DNA of 9,739 nucleotides from an uncultured Clostridia bacterium (GTDB taxonomy: Bacteria; Bacillota; Clostridia; UBA1381): the NCBI GenBank assembly GCA_934486495.1, contig CAKSPW010000077.1, positions 1 to 9,739 of the forward strand, given 5' to 3'. This document shows positions 7,469-9,739 of the stretch, piece by piece; the first letter of the stretch is position 1; each line of letters begins with the position of its first letter. Made by a program: the position numbers and the translations under genes. Under the pieces are notes generated by a model, which was not told where the DNA came from, ran no database searches, and saw nothing but the letters and a program-made list of their open reading frames with translations.

Positions 7469-8440
7469 TCAGTAGCTTATAACCCTATCCTCACCGCAGC
7501 CGAACCTAAACAGCATAAGTTTGCGCTCATCCGTCCTGACAACAGCGGCATCCCACAAATCGCACCGAGGTGTTTTCGGCTTTCTGTCCGTTAAAAATCT
7601 CACACCGCCGCACTTGCTGTCTTTACCCTCTCTTGCAATTTGCGAGCCGATTACCGCAATATTTTGCCCCCCGTGACAAAACTCAAAATCATAACCGTAT
7701 CCGCCGCCTATTCTGCATACAAGATTCGCACCGCAAAGCTGCGCCCTTTGAAAAATTGCGGAAACCGCCTCTGTGTGACGTCCCTCATACACGTACGAAT
7801 CAAATCCCGATTCAAATCTTGATTTTGGTATTCTGTGCGAAAACACGATTATATGCTTTCCGTCGCAATCTGCAAGCGCTGTTTTTTTAAGCCACGCCTG
7901 CTGCTGTGCATCAATCATAATCGCTTTTTCAAAAACCTCCGCATCTTCATCAAGCTGACTCAAATACGAGCATAAAACTATTATCCTCACATTATCGTAA
8001 TCAACGTAATAATACGGCTTTTTCTCCGGTCTGCAAACAGGTGCAATGCCGTCAATATACCCCGTTGCACCGTACCAAAAATCATCGTTTATTATGCCTG
8101 TTGCAATCTGCCCCGAAAAACGTTCATCTCTCCAGCCGTCCGTATCGCCGCATGATGCAAAAACAAGACCGCTGCGTGTTGCGGCTCTAAAGCTGTCAAT
8201 TTCTCTTTTAAGCACATACTCCGATATTTTTCTCGGATTGTCGCCGTTTATTATATTCCCCAAATGAACGACAAAATCAAATCCCGCAAGCTTGTCAACC
8301 GCTCTTATATTTTCGCACGTAACCTCTCTCTCCTCGGATAAATGACTATCGCTGAGCATTGCAAAGCACAAGTCGCCCTCCCTGCGGCAAGACAGAATTT
8401 TATCTGAAATTCTCTTAATTTCCTCGTCAAAACAGCTCAT
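7469..8440 (-). CDS. Degenerate metallophosphoesterase paralogue (probable pseudoenzyme)
   Basis: 323 residues from ATG at 8440, preceded by GAGG at 8 bases. A TTG at 8446 overlapping the previous stop, with AGGGAG 8 bases before it, is an alternative that adds two residues. The protein aligns end to end with the upstream neighbour: SDSHL near residue 31, the HLG-INGD-P region, KKPYYYVDY, VFSH near 202, GSQIA, and the shared tail CDLWDAAV, then LFRFGCGEDR. The calcineurin-like metal site is eroded. The motif-II GD is GN (Asn62), GNHD is GDTD (98-101), and GHxH is GGGY (245-248). Only Asp31, His33, Asp101 and His202 remain. The frame is intact and the tail well kept, so it is not a decaying pseudogene in the ordinary sense. 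No signal peptide; cytoplasmic. It is tightly coupled to the active paralogue (2-base gap), suggesting a regulatory or structural partner role (inference). Confidence 0.85.
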   Translation of the reverse strand: MSCFDEEIKRISDKILSCRREGDLCFAMLSDSHLSEEREVTCENIRAVDKLAGFDFVVHLGNIINGDNPRKISEYVLKREIDSFRAATRSGLVFASCGDTDGWRDERFSGQIATGIINDDFWYGATGYIDGIAPVCRPEKKPYYYVDYDNVRIIVLCSYLSQLDEDAEVFEKAIMIDAQQQAWLKKTALADCDGKHIIVFSHRIPKSRFESGFDSYVYEGRHTEAVSAIFQRAQLCGANLVCRIGGGYGYDFEFCHGGQNIAVIGSQIAREGKDSKCGGVRFLTDRKPKTPRCDLWDAAVVRTDERKLMLFRFGCGEDRVISY

Positions 8441-8442
8441 AC

Positions 8443-9399
8443 TCAATACCTCAGCTCCCTATCCACACCGCCGCCGAAGCGAAACAGTCTTATTACTCTT
8501 TCTTTTTTTTCAAGCACCGCCGCATCCCACAAATCCTCGCTTTTTGTGCCGAGCACTCTTTCCGGATAATATCCGCCCTCGGGCATATCCCAAAGAAACG
8601 GAACGTACGCGGTTTGAGAACCTGTAAGTATAAAATTAATTCCGTTTACTTTTCCGATATAATCGCCGTGAAAATGCCCAACAAACCAAGCCGCAAGCGT
8701 AAAACCTCTTTTTTCTTCGGCACGCTTAACGGTATCTGCGAGTAAATTTCCGTTTATGCGCGGATTTTCCGTCATGGCACGCTCGTCAAAATATTCAAAC
8801 GGCGCATCATGCGAAAATATCAAAACTGTTCTGTCGTTTATATCGAGTGCGGTATTTTCAAGCCAATCTATCTGCTCCTTGTCTGTACCGTAAATTTTCT
8901 CAAGCTTATCTCCGTTTATTTCGTTATAAAACGTACAAAGGATCACAAGTCTTATTTTTTCTTCCGGGTAATCAACGTAAAAATACGGCTTATTCACCTC
9001 ACGGTATACGTTTTTATAATTGTCGGTAAAGCTTGTCCACTCATGCCACAGCTCATCGCATACGAGGTTAGGTGTTGAACCGATCATTTCCATATATCCG
9101 TCATGATTTCCCTGCACGGGATAAAACGGCGCATTCCCCGACGCATTAATAAACTGCTTCATTTGCTCTTTCATTATCTCGCTTGTAAGCTTTTTCGGAT
9201 AGCTGCCGTTTAAAAAATCGCCCAAATGCACAACGCACGAAAAACCTGCCTCATTTTCGACAGCTTTTATGTTCTCAAGAGTATCACAAAGCGAGTTGTC
9301 AAGATGACTGTCCGCAACGACAGCAAAGCTAAAGCAATCCGAAAATTGCTTTAGCTTCAAAACAGTCTTATCTACTTGTTCCGTGTAGTATTTCTTCAT
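8443..9399 (-). CDS. Calcineurin-like metallophosphoesterase (complete active site)
   Basis: 318 residues from ATG at 9399, chosen because GGAG lies 6 bases upstream. An in-frame ATG at 9426 would add nine residues but has a poorer site and does not align with the paralogue. All five motifs of the binuclear metal site are visible: DSH (Asp30, His32), GD (Asp61 in HLGDFLNG), GNHD (97-100), the single His197 in FSHDAP, and GHFH (241-244). The family hydrolyses phosphomonoesters or phosphodiesters; the substrate cannot be read from sequence. There is no signal peptide or membrane helix, so it acts in the cytoplasm. A C-terminal segment DLWDAAV, then LFRFGGGVDR, is shared with the next gene. It lies 28 bases after a carbohydrate ABC permease gene, so a role in processing an imported phosphorylated sugar or glycan is plausible but unproven. 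Confidence 0.93.
   Translation of the reverse strand: MKKYYTEQVDKTVLKLKQFSDCFSFAVVADSHLDNSLCDTLENIKAVENEAGFSCVVHLGDFLNGSYPKKLTSEIMKEQMKQFINASGNAPFYPVQGNHDGYMEMIGSTPNLVCDELWHEWTSFTDNYKNVYREVNKPYFYVDYPEEKIRLVILCTFYNEINGDKLEKIYGTDKEQIDWLENTALDINDRTVLIFSHDAPFEYFDERAMTENPRINGNLLADTVKRAEEKRGFTLAAWFVGHFHGDYIGKVNGINFILTGSQTAYVPFLWDMPEGGYYPERVLGTKSEDLWDAAVLEKKERVIRLFRFGGGVDRELRY
8449..8452 (-). promoter_or_regulatory. Ribosome binding site of the second metallophosphoesterase
   Basis: GAGG on the minus strand stands 8 bases before ATG at 8440. A second candidate, AGGGAG at 8460-8455, stands 8 bases before TTG at 8446. Aligning the N-terminus with the paralogue (Asp of the first motif at residue 31 versus 30) fits the ATG slightly better. 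Both sites lie inside the preceding gene, consistent with coupled translation. Confidence 0.55.
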
Positions 9400-9405
9400 G
9401 TTAAT

Positions 9406-9409
9406 CTCC
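9406..9409 (-). promoter_or_regulatory. Ribosome binding site deciding the first metallophosphoesterase start
   Basis: GGAG on the minus strand is 6 bases before ATG at 9399. It lies downstream of the alternative ATG at 9426 and favours the shorter protein. Confidence 0.7.
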
Positions 9410-9427
9410 GTTTCATACCGCAACATA

Positions 9428-9739
9428 TCAGCCCTTAACCGAACCTACCGTAAGTCCCTTAACAAAGTACTTCTGAAAGAACGGGAACACCAAAAGCGCA
9501 GGCCCGGCGGCAACAATTGCCATAGCCATTCTGACAGTTTCTGCCGGTATATCCTTCATATTCGACATACTTGCCGCCATTTGATTTTGCTTAAGCTGGT
9601 TTATGTTTTCCATTATCGACTGAAGAAGATATTGCAGACTGTACAGCTTTTCGTTTGTTATATATATAAGCGCCGTATTCCAGTCATTCCACGAATTAAG
9701 GAACACAAACAGCGAAACGGTCGCCAACACAGGCTTTGA
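9428..9739 (-). CDS. Carbohydrate ABC transporter permease, C-terminal part (CUT1, MalG/LplC-like)
   Basis: 103 residues are visible. The frame stays open to the window edge (reading SKPVLATVSLF at the break), so the N-terminal helices and the start lie outside. SKPVLAT followed by a hydrophobic helix and NSWNDW is the region right after the EAA loop in binding-protein-dependent sugar permeases of the MalG/AraQ/LplC type. The long insert with EKLYSLQYLLQSI and the ending FPFFQKYFVKGLTVGSVKG are typical of the LplC/YtcP-like branch of Firmicutes, which imports complex oligosaccharides or uronides. The protein is in the cytoplasmic membrane, and its partner permease and solute-binding protein are expected further right. 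The two metallophosphoesterase genes follow it in the same direction and probably share its transcript. The exact sugar cannot be deduced. Confidence 0.93.
   Translation of the reverse strand, partial: SKPVLATVSLFVFLNSWNDWNTALIYITNEKLYSLQYLLQSIMENINQLKQNQMAASMSNMKDIPAETVRMAMAIVAAGPALLVFPFFQKYFVKGLTVGSVKG

Noticed and set aside
7469..8440. Treating the second metallophosphoesterase as a pseudogene
   Set aside because: The frame is complete, with a plausible ribosome site and a conserved C-terminal tail; motif loss is confined to the metal site, which fits a pseudoenzyme better than a decaying gene.
9400..9426. Longer N-terminus for the first metallophosphoesterase (ATG at 9426, 1 base after the permease stop)
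   Set aside because: The GGAG at 9406-9409 and the N-terminal alignment with its paralogue favour ATG 9399; the longer form is not excluded.

Overview
The window looks like a chromosomal segment of a low- to mid-GC, Gram-positive, probably anaerobic member of the Clostridia (Oscillospirales/Lachnospirales-like). The reasons are the AT-rich coding style, near-consensus sigma-A promoters, GGAGG-type ribosome binding sites with some TTG starts, a DUF421-DUF4363 membrane pair, a 'copper amine oxidase N-terminal/stalk' surface protein, and a CUT1-type sugar ABC permease. The species cannot be fixed from the sequence alone.

Left half, plus strand. The window opens inside an unrecognised protein that ends in a short coiled coil (1-750). 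It is followed by a DUF421/YetF-type membrane protein (785-1441) and a small DUF4363 protein (1438-1818) that overlap by ATGA and are probably co-translated. A strong extended -10 promoter (1847-1875) then drives galU (UDP-glucose pyrophosphorylase). Next come glgP (glycogen/maltodextrin phosphorylase) and malQ (4-alpha-glucanotransferase). These three form a coherent glucan module: MalQ reshapes maltodextrins, GlgP releases glucose-1-phosphate, and GalU can turn glucose-1-phosphate into UDP-glucose. A long hairpin without a U-tract lies between galU and glgP. The sequence in front of malQ is odd because a G-run abuts the start codon.

Centre. A 265-base convergent gap (6679-6943) holds a bidirectional rho-independent terminator (6838-6889).

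Right half, minus strand (transcribed from the right edge leftwards). It begins with the C-terminal part of a carbohydrate ABC transporter permease, followed by two tandem cytoplasmic metallophosphoesterase paralogues. The first paralogue has every catalytic motif. The second has lost most metal ligands but keeps the fold-defining tail and an intact frame, so it looks like a pseudoenzyme partner. A secreted or lipid-anchored stalk-domain protein follows, with its own near-consensus promoter.

The most interesting item is the paired active/degenerate metallophosphoesterase arrangement tied to a sugar transporter. No CRISPR array, tRNA, rRNA, insertion sequence or phage gene was seen.
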